A DNA stretch of 14,257 nucleotides, taken from Chloroflexota bacterium. Lineage in GTDB: Bacteria; Chloroflexota; Limnocylindria; QHBO01. Below, piece after piece: positions 1-6,731 of the stretch. The DNA lies in contig JAGXHP010000085.1 in NCBI GenBank assembly GCA_024636135.1, positions 1-14,257 of the forward strand, in the 5' to 3' direction. Every line of letters begins with the position of its first letter. Position 1 is the first letter of the stretch. A model generated the notes under the pieces. That model was given only the letters and a program-made list of their open reading frames with translations. It was not told the origin of the DNA and ran no database searches. The position numbers and the translations under genes were made by a program.

Positions 1-2379
1 GAACATGCCGACCGTATCGGCTGCCTGGATGGACCGATATACCTCGGGGTCGTCGTGCGGGAGCGCGTCGAGGTCGATGCGCTCTCCCGTGTCGCGTTCG
101 ATGCGATCGAGGGCATCGGAGACCACGCCCAGCGTGCGGAGGCTGAGCAGGTCGATCTTCACCAGGCCGAGCTGCTCGATGTCCTCCTTGTCGTACTGGG
201 TGACGACCCGGTCGGGCATGGTGGCGCGCTCGATCGGAACGAGATCGATGAGCGGGGTGCGGGTCACGAGCATGCCGCCGACATGGATGCCCAGGTGGCG
301 CGGGAATCCGTCGATCTCGGCACACATCGTGAGCAGCCACTGCCAGCGGTTGCGCAGCGGATGGCTGACCGATGGCGCGAACGTCGCGGCGGCCTCGGCC
401 ACCTCCCGCAGGACGCGCGGACGAGGCCGTTCCTCGACCGGCATCCCGCTCTCGGGGTCCACGCGCACCGTCTTCGGGCGTCCGCTCGATGGCCCCGGCG
501 AGCCGTTGTCGCGCGGCGTCGGCAGCCGAAGCTCCGCCCCGGCCAGCTCACCCGACCGTGCGTAGCGCCTCGTCGTCTCCGACTCGTGCCGAACGCTGGT
601 GACCGAGGTATCGAGCACGCGGGCCTTCTTCGCCGGGTACCAGCCGCCCTCGCTCACCGGCCGCGGATCGAGCGCAGGCCGGGGACGCGAGTTCCAGGAG
701 GAATCGGTGGTGGGATGCACGAGTCCGGAGCCACGGCCGTCGCGCCCGGGCGGGACTGCGGCATCGGCCATGTCGACACCGAGCTCCTCGAACAGCCAGG
801 CAAACGAACCATCCAGCGCCAGGTCGCGGGCAACGTCGGTGGCATCCCGCGTGTCGAGCGCCTTGGCCAGCGCATCGATCCCTTCGAGCGGAAAGCCGAG
901 CGCCTTGGCCACCTCGCGCACGGCGCTCCGAGCGCGGTACGTGATGATCGTGCAGACCATGGCCGCGTGGTCGGCGCCGTAGCGGGTGTAGAGGTACTGG
1001 ATCACCTCCTCGCGCCGGTTCACGTCGAAGTCGATGTCGATGTCCGGCAGGGCGCGCGCCTCGTTGATGAAACGCTCGAACAGGAGCTTGTGCTCGATCG
1101 GGTCGACCTTCGTGATGCCGAGGCAGTAGGCCACGATCGAGTCGCCGGCGCTCCCCCGTCCCTGGCCGATGATCCCGCCCTTGCGGGCGAACTCCATCAG
1201 GTCCCACACGATGAGGAAGAACTCCGAGAGGTTCGTCCGGTCGATGACGTCGAGCTCATGCGTCAGCTGCGACAGCGCGCGTTTGGTAATCGGCCGGTAA
1301 CGCTGCCGTAAGCCGTCGTGCGCAAGCTGGTAGAGATATGAGTACGCGGTCTCCCCCTTCGGTACGGTGAAACCCGGAAACCGATAGCGCTCGAAGCCGA
1401 GCTCCAGGCGGCATCCTTGGCCGATGACGGCGCTGCGCGCCATGCCCTCCTCCCAGGCATGGCGGCTGCGCTCGTCCGGCAGCTCGTCGCCGATGACGGC
1501 CAGCTCGGCGCCGGACTTGAGCCGATACTCCGCGTTCGGGAGGAGAAGCTCGCGTGCTTCCTCGAGGGTCGCCCCGTGCCGGATGCAGACGAGGACGTCC
1601 TGCAGTCGGTGCCCGTGCGGATCGGCGTAGTGCACCTCGTTGGTCACGATGGTGGGGATCCCGGCTTCCGCGGCGAGCTCGGCAAGCTGGGCGACCAGCC
1701 AGTCGTCATCGGCCTCGAGGTGGTGGCTCAGCTCGACGTGGAAGTCGCCATCGGCGAAGTGGCGTGCCCAGGTGCGGGCTACCTGGACGGCCGCCTTGCG
1801 GTCGCCGTCGAACAGGCGCCGCGGGACCTCGCCGTTGCGGCAGCCGGAGAGGCCAACGAGATGTCCGCGCGCCTCGTCCAGCGCGGCGGTGACGGTCGGG
1901 CGGTCGAAGACGGGAAACTGCTTCTCCCCGGCCAGGTGGCCGCGTGACACCAGCCGGCTGAGGGCGGTGTAGCCGTCCACGTCGCGCGCCAGGAGGATGA
2001 GGTGGTCGCCGGGCATCGGGCCCGCGTGATGCTCGCCGGGCCAGCCGCGGCTCGCCTTCGCGCCACGCAGCGGATCGTTGAGCTTCCGACCGCGCCGCGC
2101 GCGACGGACCTCCTCGTCGGTCCGCGGAATCGTGAGCTCGAGACCGATGATCGGGCGCACGGGGAGCAGCCCCGCCTCGCGGGCGGCGTCGGTCTCCGTC
2201 TCCTGCGCCGCCTTCCAGGATCGGACCGCCGAGTACAGGCCGGCATGGTCGGTGATGGCCAGCGAGGGCAGGCCGAGCTGCGCCGCGCGAGCGATCAGCT
2301 CCTCGGGGTGAGAGGCACCATCGAGGAAGCTGAAGTTGCTGTGCGCATGGAGTTCGCAGTAGTCGTCCGGCGTGTCCAT
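1..2379 (-). CDS. dnaE2: Error-prone DNA polymerase III alpha subunit DnaE2 (ImuC), 3' end outside window
   Basis: Translesion replicative-type polymerase, the catalytic part of the ImuA-ImuB-DnaE2 SOS mutasome. The frame is open for all 793 codons in the window and leaves at the left edge at VGMF. An N-terminal PHP domain begins ELHAHSNFSFLDGA (residues 9-22). The polymerase core has GQGRGSAGDSIVAY and then PDIDIDF; D446 and D448 match the first two catalytic aspartates of C-family polymerases, and D743 in VKIDLL the third. Between about residues 538 and 670 there is a Pro/Arg/Ser-rich insertion before the conserved HLGIHVGGMLV segment. The ATG at 2379 is chosen because a LexA-like operator ends 13 bases upstream and the PHP motif follows at once. 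No Shine-Dalgarno is visible. The DnaE2 rather than DnaE1 assignment rests on the SOS operator and the imuA/imuB genes nearby. Confidence 0.93.
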   Translation of the reverse strand, partial: MDTPDDYCELHAHSNFSFLDGASHPEELIARAAQLGLPSLAITDHAGLYSAVRSWKAAQETETDAAREAGLLPVRPIIGLELTIPRTDEEVRRARRGRKLNDPLRGAKASRGWPGEHHAGPMPGDHLILLARDVDGYTALSRLVSRGHLAGEKQFPVFDRPTVTAALDEARGHLVGLSGCRNGEVPRRLFDGDRKAAVQVARTWARHFADGDFHVELSHHLEADDDWLVAQLAELAAEAGIPTIVTNEVHYADPHGHRLQDVLVCIRHGATLEEARELLLPNAEYRLKSGAELAVIGDELPDERSRHAWEEGMARSAVIGQGCRLELGFERYRFPGFTVPKGETAYSYLYQLAHDGLRQRYRPITKRALSQLTHELDVIDRTNLSEFFLIVWDLMEFARKGGIIGQGRGSAGDSIVAYCLGITKVDPIEHKLLFERFINEARALPDIDIDFDVNRREEVIQYLYTRYGADHAAMVCTIITYRARSAVREVAKALGFPLEGIDALAKALDTRDATDVARDLALDGSFAWLFEELGVDMADAAVPPGRDGRGSGLVHPTTDSSWNSRPRPALDPRPVSEGGWYPAKKARVLDTSVTSVRHESETTRRYARSGELAGAELRLPTPRDNGSPGPSSGRPKTVRVDPESGMPVEERPRPRVLREVAEAAATFAPSVSHPLRNRWQWLLTMCAEIDGFPRHLGIHVGGMLVTRTPLIDLVPIERATMPDRVVTQYDKEDIEQLGLVKIDLLSLRTLGVVSDALDRIERDTGERIDLDALPHDDPEVYRSIQAADTVGMF

Positions 2380-2389
2380 CGGACGACCG

Positions 2390-2418
2390 ATGATAGAACG
2401 TCTGTTCTATTCTGAGAA
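2390..2418 (-). promoter_or_regulatory. Putative dnaE2 promoter overlapping the SOS operator
   Basis: On the minus strand TTCTCA (2418-2413) and TATCAT (2395-2390) are separated by 17 bases, and the operator fills the spacer. The -10 is followed by only 10 bases before the ATG, so the transcript should have almost no leader. The same arrangement is found before imuA. The -35 is a weak match. Confidence 0.5.
2393..2410 (-). promoter_or_regulatory. LexA (SOS) operator of dnaE2
   Basis: ATAGAAC-GTCT-GTTCTAT is an 18-base dyad with perfect 7-base arms. It contains the GAAC-N4-GTTC core of the Gram-positive/actinobacterial LexA box. It lies 13 bases before the dnaE2 ATG and sits between a possible -35 and -10, so bound repressor would block polymerase. 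Assignment to LexA is inferred from the motif and from the SOS role of the gene. Confidence 0.85.
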
Positions 2419-2427
2419 GACCAGAAT

Positions 2428-2838
2428 TCAGCCTCCGACCGGCGTCAGCACCAGCTCGAGCTCCACGAGCTCACCGCATGGCACCGTCACGGTGCGAACC
2501 AGCTGCTCGTAGTCGGCATCCACCGTGGTGATCCGGAACTGGCCCGCCACGTTCGGGGCGCTGAAGACCCCATTCGTGCCGGTGCGCGCGTCTCCACGGA
2601 ACCCGTCAGCCGCCTCGATGATGATGAAGATGTCGTCGAGCGGATTGCCGTCCGGATCGACGACGACCGCGTCGATTCCGCCACCGGCGACCTCATCGGC
2701 CCCGCACGCGGCAGCGGATGACGGCGAGGCCGCGGCGGACGGCGTCACGGCCGCGTCACACGCCACGACCATCGTCGCCAACGCCAGGGCGAGTGACATG
2801 GCTCCCGTGACGCGCGCCACGGGATGTGGTGATGGCAT
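2428..2838 (-). CDS. Small lipoprotein with carboxypeptidase-regulatory-like (Ig-fold) domain
   Basis: A 136-residue protein that I cannot name. The N-terminus has a hydrophobic segment (SLALALATMVV) ending in a lipobox with a cysteine (VVAC), so it is probably anchored outside the membrane. A Ser/Ala/Pro-rich linker follows. The C-terminal 85 residues read like a carboxypeptidase-regulatory-type beta-sandwich: DAVVVDPDGNPLDDIFI, then a GTNGVFSAPNVAGQF turn, then strands ending in VELELVLTP. The ATG at 2838 is chosen because it gives a normal signal peptide. The frame is open further upstream to 3042, but that part is Arg-rich and overlaps the MFS remnant. The stop lies only 18 bases from the dnaE2 operator, so dnaE2 has its own promoter. 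Role unknown; cell-surface binding is only a guess from the fold. Confidence 0.75.
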   Translation of the reverse strand: MPSPHPVARVTGAMSLALALATMVVACDAAVTPSAAASPSSAAACGADEVAGGGIDAVVVDPDGNPLDDIFIIIEAADGFRGDARTGTNGVFSAPNVAGQFRITTVDADYEQLVRTVTVPCGELVELELVLTPVGG

Positions 2839-2885
2839 GCGCGCCAGTATGCCGAGACCGGCAGGCATGCGCCAACGCGTCCGCG

Positions 2886-3119
2886 TCAGGCGGACGGAGC
2901 CACCAGCACCGAGCCGCGCCGAAGCAGGAGCAGCGCGGCGGCCGGCAGCAGCAGACCGATGCCGAGCAGTCCGAGCGCGGAGTACGACGCGCCGGCCACG
3001 ATGTAGCCCGATGCGAGCCCCGCGACGGCGGCGCTGGTCCACACCAGCCCATCGGCAACTCCCTGCACCCGCGTCCGCTCGCCGAGCGTCAGCCCGCGGG
3101 TCAGGCCGCCGTCATCCGC
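2886..3119 (-). pseudogene. C-terminal remnant of an MFS transporter
   Basis: The frame encodes about 77 residues from just after a stop codon (3122-3120) to the stop at 2886. It reads LTLGERTRVQGVADGLVW, then TSAAVAGLASGYIVAGASYSA, a further hydrophobic helix and a short basic tail. This is the typical end of a major facilitator transporter, with the last two membrane helices preceded by the ERTRVQG-type loop. The other ten or so helices are missing, and the sequence upstream is the end of the VanY-type gene. A GTG at 3068 could still start a 60-residue membrane peptide, but a decayed gene is more likely. The remnant begins within 8 bases of the VanY stop codon. Confidence 0.65.
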
Positions 3120-3954
3120 TCACGTACCGCTCGAGGAACTGGCGGGGATGGAGCCCGCTCGCCCGTTGCTCGGCGGCGGCCGCCCTGCCGATCCAGCGGT
3201 AGTGCCACGGTTCGTACGAGAAGCACGTGAGGTCCTGGCTGCCGGCGGGATAGCTCATCACGAAACCGTACTCCCACCCGTGGGCCGCCATCCACGCGCC
3301 CTCGGGCGATTCCGCCGCCCAATCGCCGAATCGGCCGCCCCAACCGGGTGAGGTGAGGTCGAGCGCCGTGCCGAGCTGGTGCTCCGAGTGTCCGGGCCGC
3401 GCGCTTCGCGCCAGCGCGGCTCCATACCCGAGACGAGCGACCCAGCTGTTGAACGTCGCCGATTGGCTCGCATACGACCGATACGCCGATTCGACGATCA
3501 CGTTGAGGCCCGCCTGACGCCATGCGGCCGCCATGGCCGCCAGGTCCTCGGTGAGGACCTGGCGTACCAGCTTGGTGCCCGAGCTGCCGGTCAGTCCGGC
3601 CGCCGTTGCGGCGTCCAGGTCCGGAGGGACCGCACCGGGCGCCAGGGCATACGTGCGATCCAGGATCACGAGGTCGGCGTCGACGGCGGATGGTGCCGGA
3701 ACGTCGCGGTCGACGCAGTGATCGGCGACCAGGTCGGCCCGGAACGAGGCCGCCATGGCCGGCTGAGCCGGCCGGACCGGAACCGAACCGGCAACGATGC
3801 GCTCCGGCCCTGCCGCGGCAGGGAGCTCGGCGTCGGTCGGGGCCGACGTGGCAGGCGACGCCGCGGGGGGCGTCGACGCCGGGGAGACGTCACCGGTCGC
3901 ACACCCCGCCAGGAGGACGAACGCCGACGCGAGGAAGGCGTAAGGGCGCCTCAT
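3112..3954 (-). CDS. D-alanyl-D-alanine carboxypeptidase, VanY/M15B family lipoprotein
   Basis: A zinc carboxypeptidase that trims the terminal D-Ala from peptidoglycan stem peptides, acting outside the membrane. The 280 residues begin with a lipoprotein signal (MRRPYAFLASAFVLLAGC, lipid cysteine C18) and a long Ala/Pro/Thr linker. The M15 catalytic domain follows, with SAYRSY (R159), then SEHQLGTALD (190-199) giving zinc ligands H192 and D199, and EPWHYRW with catalytic E248 and third ligand H251. All key residues are present, so it should be active. Its ATG overlaps the stop of the LLM oxidoreductase gene by four bases (ATGA), so it is the third gene of a translationally coupled trio. No VanR/VanS or VanH/A/X genes are nearby, so a glycopeptide-resistance role is not supported; a cell-wall maintenance role is more likely. 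Confidence 0.92.
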   Translation of the reverse strand: MRRPYAFLASAFVLLAGCATGDVSPASTPPAASPATSAPTDAELPAAAGPERIVAGSVPVRPAQPAMAASFRADLVADHCVDRDVPAPSAVDADLVILDRTYALAPGAVPPDLDAATAAGLTGSSGTKLVRQVLTEDLAAMAAAWRQAGLNVIVESAYRSYASQSATFNSWVARLGYGAALARSARPGHSEHQLGTALDLTSPGWGGRFGDWAAESPEGAWMAAHGWEYGFVMSYPAGSQDLTCFSYEPWHYRWIGRAAAAEQRASGLHPRQFLERYVSG

Positions 3955-4844
3955 CCCGCGGCCACTGCCTCAAGCGTCGGTGCGTGCTCGGTTGTCCCAT
4001 CGTCCGCCAGCGGGATGATCGCCACGTGGTCCGCTCCGGCATGACGCATGGCCTCCACGCGACGCCGTGCCTCCGCGCCGGACCCGATAGAGACCATGGC
4101 GTCGACCAGCCGGTCGCTCCCCGGCGGCTCCCAGTCGCCCGCGTCGAACCCCTGGAGCTCCCACGAGGCCTGGTAGGTGGGAGTTCGCAGATACGGCTTG
4201 AGGTAGGCGCGTGCCGCGGTTCGGTCATCGGCCTCGCCGATCCAGACCGGCAACGTCACCGCCAGTCGAGGCCGCTCATCGCGCGACGCGGCATCGAGGC
4301 GTAAGCGCATCCATGCCACCCGATCGGTGGTGACGAGGTAGGGCAGCGCGCCGTCGGCATCGGTCGCCGCCAGGTCGGTCATCCGCTCGCGCAGCGCCCC
4401 GATCATGACCGGCGGCTCGGCGGTGCCGGCGGCGACCGGGCCGCGGTAGATGGCGGCGCGATAGGCGGCAAGGTACTCGCGCATCCGCCGCAGCGGGTGC
4501 TCGAAGGCATGCCCGCGCAGCTTGGTCGCCAGGTGCGGGTGGCTCACTCCGAGGCCGAGCACGAAGCGTCCGCCGCTCGATTCGGCCAGGGTGCCGGCGG
4601 CCATGCGCGTGGCCTGCGCATCGCGCCCCCAGATGTTGAGGATGCTCGTGCCGAGGGTGATCCTGTCCGTCGTGGCAGCCAGGTGGGACAGCAGGGCGAT
4701 CGGCTCACGCCCGACCGTCTCGGGCACCCATAGCGTTCCGTATCCCAGGCCCTCGGCGCGCATCACGTAGGCCGTCGCCTCGGCAGCACTCAGCGAGTCG
4801 AGGTGTCCCCAGACGCCAAGGCGTCCGAGGTCGACGCTGGTCAT
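3951..4844 (-). CDS. LLM class (probably F420-dependent) oxidoreductase
   Basis: A 297-residue bacterial luciferase-like monooxygenase-fold enzyme of the group usually annotated as F420-dependent. It starts VDLGRLGVWGHLDSL and continues with AEGLGYGTLWVPETVGREPIALLSHLAATT, TLGTSILNIWGRDAQ and GGRFVLGLGVSH, the standard alternating beta-alpha pattern of this TIM-barrel family. The C-terminal part GADHVAIIPL is also typical. The substrate cannot be read from the sequence. The ATG at 4844 overlaps the stop of the preceding RibD-type gene (ATGA). The frame is open upstream to 5018, but that part lies inside the RibD-type gene and resembles nothing. The choice of F420 over FMN is family-based inference. 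Confidence 0.9.
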   Translation of the reverse strand: MTSVDLGRLGVWGHLDSLSAAEATAYVMRAEGLGYGTLWVPETVGREPIALLSHLAATTDRITLGTSILNIWGRDAQATRMAAGTLAESSGGRFVLGLGVSHPHLATKLRGHAFEHPLRRMREYLAAYRAAIYRGPVAAGTAEPPVMIGALRERMTDLAATDADGALPYLVTTDRVAWMRLRLDAASRDERPRLAVTLPVWIGEADDRTAARAYLKPYLRTPTYQASWELQGFDAGDWEPPGSDRLVDAMVSIGSGAEARRRVEAMRHAGADHVAIIPLADDGTTEHAPTLEAVAAG

Positions 4845-5626
4845 GAGCTGATGCTCGTCGGCGCTTCGAACCGGTAGCGGAGGAACAGCTCGTCGTCGTG
4901 GCGAAGCACGCTGACCAATCGACCCGGCCGCGGTGATCCCTCGTACGGCGAGCCACCCTCGATCGGCGCGATCATGCGCAGCGCATCGGTTCCGAGCAGG
5001 TGGGCGCCGATGCTCCAATAGATCTCGTCGATCGCCTCCGCCGCCAGGAAGGCGGCGTTCAGCCTCGGGCCACCCTCGAGAAGCAGGGTGCGAACGCCTC
5101 GCTCGGCGAGCGTCGACAGGACCCAGCGGGGTTCGGGCCGGTCGTCCGGGCTGCGCACGACCTCGGTCCCCTCGGGCGCATGCTGCAGCGGGCTGTTGGC
5201 CCCGACGATGAGGATGCGGCGCTCATCTCCCGTGAACCAGCTCGCGTCGGTCGGAATCGGGCCGCTGCCGGCGATCACCACGCCGATCGGGTTCGGCTCG
5301 CGGCCCGCGTCGCGCCGCTGCATCGCCAGGTCATCACCGACACGCAGCCAGACATCGGTCGCACGGAGCGTCCCGACCCCGCTGCCCACGGCATCGAAGG
5401 CGGCGCGGTACAGGCGCATCAGTCGGCGGTCGGCGCGGCTGCCGAGTCCCTCGGCCGTTCCTTTCAGCTGGGCTCGCCCGTCGATGCTCGTGACCATGTT
5501 GATCGCCACGAATGGCCGGCCGTCCGGCGGGGATGGCAACTCGAACCCGGCGAGGGCCTCGTCAAGCTCCAGCCCGGCGACGGGATCGGGCCACAACCGG
5601 TCCACCACGTGGCGCGCATCGTTCAT
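4841..5626 (-). CDS. RibD C-terminal-domain (pyrimidine reductase) family protein
   Basis: A stand-alone 261-residue protein with the dihydrofolate-reductase-like fold of the RibD reductase domain, which reduces the ribosyl group of the riboflavin/deazaflavin precursor with NADPH. The diagnostic segments are RPFVAINMVTSIDGRAQLKG (37-56), GLGSRADRRLMRLYRAAFDAV followed by a Gly-rich turn, and LLLEGGPRLNAAFL (181-194). No deaminase domain is present. Family members like this in actinobacteria are called pyrimidine reductases, and some have lost the riboflavin role. It is the first gene of the RibD-LLM-VanY trio. The ATG at 5626 follows a TAGGAT box by exactly six bases, so its mRNA may be leaderless. 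Because 5-amino-6-ribitylaminouracil feeds both flavin and F420 synthesis, pairing with an LLM enzyme is suggestive but unproven. Confidence 0.9.
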   Translation of the reverse strand: MNDARHVVDRLWPDPVAGLELDEALAGFELPSPPDGRPFVAINMVTSIDGRAQLKGTAEGLGSRADRRLMRLYRAAFDAVGSGVGTLRATDVWLRVGDDLAMQRRDAGREPNPIGVVIAGSGPIPTDASWFTGDERRILIVGANSPLQHAPEGTEVVRSPDDRPEPRWVLSTLAERGVRTLLLEGGPRLNAAFLAAEAIDEIYWSIGAHLLGTDALRMIAPIEGGSPYEGSPRPGRLVSVLRHDDELFLRYRFEAPTSISS

Positions 5627-5632
5627 GGCCCG

Positions 5633-5638
5633 ATCCTA
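5633..5638 (-). promoter_or_regulatory. Putative leaderless -10 box of the RibD-type operon
   Basis: TAGGAT (TANNNT type) stands six bases before the ATG at 5626, the spacing known for leaderless transcripts in actinobacteria and Deinococcus. No Shine-Dalgarno and no clear -35 are visible. Confidence 0.4.
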
Positions 5639-5676
5639 GCGTGATGCCGATGCGCGGCGGGGGTGGCCGCGAGAGG

Positions 5677-6096
5677 TCAGCCCTCGAGCGAGTGCCACTC
5701 CTTGGCGGCGTCGAGCTGATCCGCGTCCCAGGACAGCTCGACCTTGGACGACGTCAGCCTGGTCACGGCATCGGCGGGAACGACGCGGGTCGGACCGTCG
5801 CGCTTCGGGTCCACCGCCACGCCATGAAAGATGTTCTCGGTCGCGGTCCCGAGCATCTCGGCCACCTTGCCGAGCTCGCTGCCATCCGCTCCGACGACGA
5901 GGGTCTCCGGCTCCACGTAGGCCCACGCGACGGGATCGTCGGGGCCGGGGAGGTCGAGCTCGGAAGCCTCCGGCTCGCCCGGACCGCCGGTGTTGCCGGC
6001 ACTGTCGCCCGGGGGGAGGCGCTCCTCTCCGGGATCGAGGCCGCCCTTCATGCCCGGATCGTCAATGGCGCCGGGCTGCCGATCAAAGTCGTTCAT
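5677..6096 (-). CDS. PRC-barrel/DUF2171-like small protein
   Basis: A 139-residue acidic soluble protein with no signal peptide or membrane helix. The first 50 residues are rich in Gly, Pro, Asp and Glu and look disordered. From about residue 58 the sequence AYVEPETLVVGADGSELGKVAEMLGT continues with ENIFHGVAVDP and TRVVPADAVTRLTSSKVELS. That is the pattern of PRC-barrel-like domains: a short beta-barrel with a GxxLGKV turn and a final strand naming the residues after a V-P-A-D-A-V segment. The exact family is uncertain and the function unknown; related proteins are often stress or RNA-processing adaptors. Its ATG has a TAGGGT box exactly six bases upstream, and 50 bases separate its stop from the RibD-type gene. 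Confidence 0.78.
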   Translation of the reverse strand: MNDFDRQPGAIDDPGMKGGLDPGEERLPPGDSAGNTGGPGEPEASELDLPGPDDPVAWAYVEPETLVVGADGSELGKVAEMLGTATENIFHGVAVDPKRDGPTRVVPADAVTRLTSSKVELSWDADQLDAAKEWHSLEG

Positions 6097-6102
6097 GGCT
6101 CC

Positions 6103-6108
6103 ACCCTA
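6103..6108 (-). promoter_or_regulatory. Putative leaderless -10 box of the PRC-barrel-like gene
   Basis: TAGGGT stands six bases before the ATG at 6096, the same geometry as before the RibD-type gene. The intervening GGAGCC contains GGAG, but it is too close to the ATG to act as a normal ribosome binding site. Confidence 0.4.
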
Positions 6109-6133
6109 CTCGCACGAGCGGTGCCCGGTGAGG

Positions 6134-6427
6134 CTATGACCGCCCACGCGGGTCGGCAGCACAGCCTCGCATGGGTCCGCTCTGGTCCCCTCCGTCGGCG
6201 GGCGCCTGCCCCGGCGGGACGGTGTGATCGTGGCGGTCATCGCCTCGTCCGTCGCCGGGGCGCAGCCCCATCGGATCGCGGCCAGGGGCCGCCTGGTGCG
6301 CGTGGTCCTCGTCGCCGTAGCCGCAGCCGGGACGGGGAGGGGTCGCTGCGCTCGCCGTCGCGGCCGATGCAAGGAGCAGCAGCCCCGCCAGCGCGACGCC
6401 TCGGGTGGTTCGGATGATCGTGCTCAT
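6134..6427 (-). CDS. Small secreted Asp/His-rich protein
   Basis: A 97-residue protein I do not recognise. The first 27 residues form a classic Sec signal peptide: basic MSTIIRTTRG, hydrophobic VALAGLLLLASAATA, and an AxA-type cleavage site (ASA before ATPP). The mature part is only about 70 residues, low in hydrophobics and rich in Asp, His, Gly, Pro and Arg, with PGCGYGDEDHAHQ and a second acidic-His cluster GRGDDRHDHT. It has two cysteines (35 and 89). Such His/Asp clusters could bind divalent metal, which is inference only. The same frame is open upstream to 6685, but the signal peptide fixes the ATG at 6427. A weak AGG lies about ten bases before it. It sits between the DUF6504-like gene (49 bases away) and the PRC-barrel gene. 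Confidence 0.65.
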   Translation of the reverse strand: MSTIIRTTRGVALAGLLLLASAATASAATPPRPGCGYGDEDHAHQAAPGRDPMGLRPGDGRGDDRHDHTVPPGQAPADGGDQSGPMRGCAADPRGRS

Positions 6428-6476
6428 GGTGATCGACCTGCACAGGCGGTGCCACGCCCTCGATTCGAAGGCTCCG

Positions 6477-6731
6477 TTAATCGAAGAGGCGCTCGAGGTG
6501 CCAGGTGCCGCGGATCTCGTCGAGAAAGATCGTGCACAGCAGGCCGGAGCGGGTGACGACCTTGTAGCAGGCACGGGCCACCGGCTCGCGCCACCAGCCG
6601 TCGTCGACGCGCCACCGGTTGCAGATGCCGAGCTCGCCGTGATCGGTACCGTCCATGCGCAGTCGGGTCGGCGTGCCGGCGGCATCGGTCTCGACCTGGA
6701 CCAGCGGATGGTTCGCGTAGCGCCGGGTCAT
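6477..6731 (-). CDS. DUF6504-like small protein of the imuB operon
   Basis: An 84-residue protein beginning MTRRYANHPLVQVETD and ending GTWHLERLFD, with a central RWRVDDGWWREPVARACYKVV. The pattern of N-terminal RRY, a W-rich middle and a closing W-x-L-x-R-[LV]-[FY]-D resembles the DUF6504 family. From memory, that family is common beside mutasome genes in actinobacteria; this assignment is from pattern, not a search. Its ATG overlaps the imuB stop by four bases (ATGA), so it is almost certainly translated with imuB and induced by DNA damage through the imuA promoter. It has no signal peptide or membrane helix. A role as an adaptor or regulator of ImuB is inference. Confidence 0.8.
   Translation of the reverse strand: MTRRYANHPLVQVETDAAGTPTRLRMDGTDHGELGICNRWRVDDGWWREPVARACYKVVTRSGLLCTIFLDEIRGTWHLERLFD

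Noticed and set aside
55..1311. Long plus-strand open frame opposite dnaE2
   Set aside because: It is the codon-aligned complement of the dnaE2 frame in GC-rich DNA; the minus strand carries clear polymerase motifs.
3112..3954. Glycopeptide resistance (van) locus
   Set aside because: Only a VanY-family carboxypeptidase is present; no VanH, VanA/B ligase, VanX or VanRS genes are nearby.
6466..6500. Possible terminator hairpin at the end of the DUF6504-like gene
   Set aside because: CCTC-GATT and AATC-GAA-GAGG pair only with a bulge, overlap the stop codon and have no T-run.
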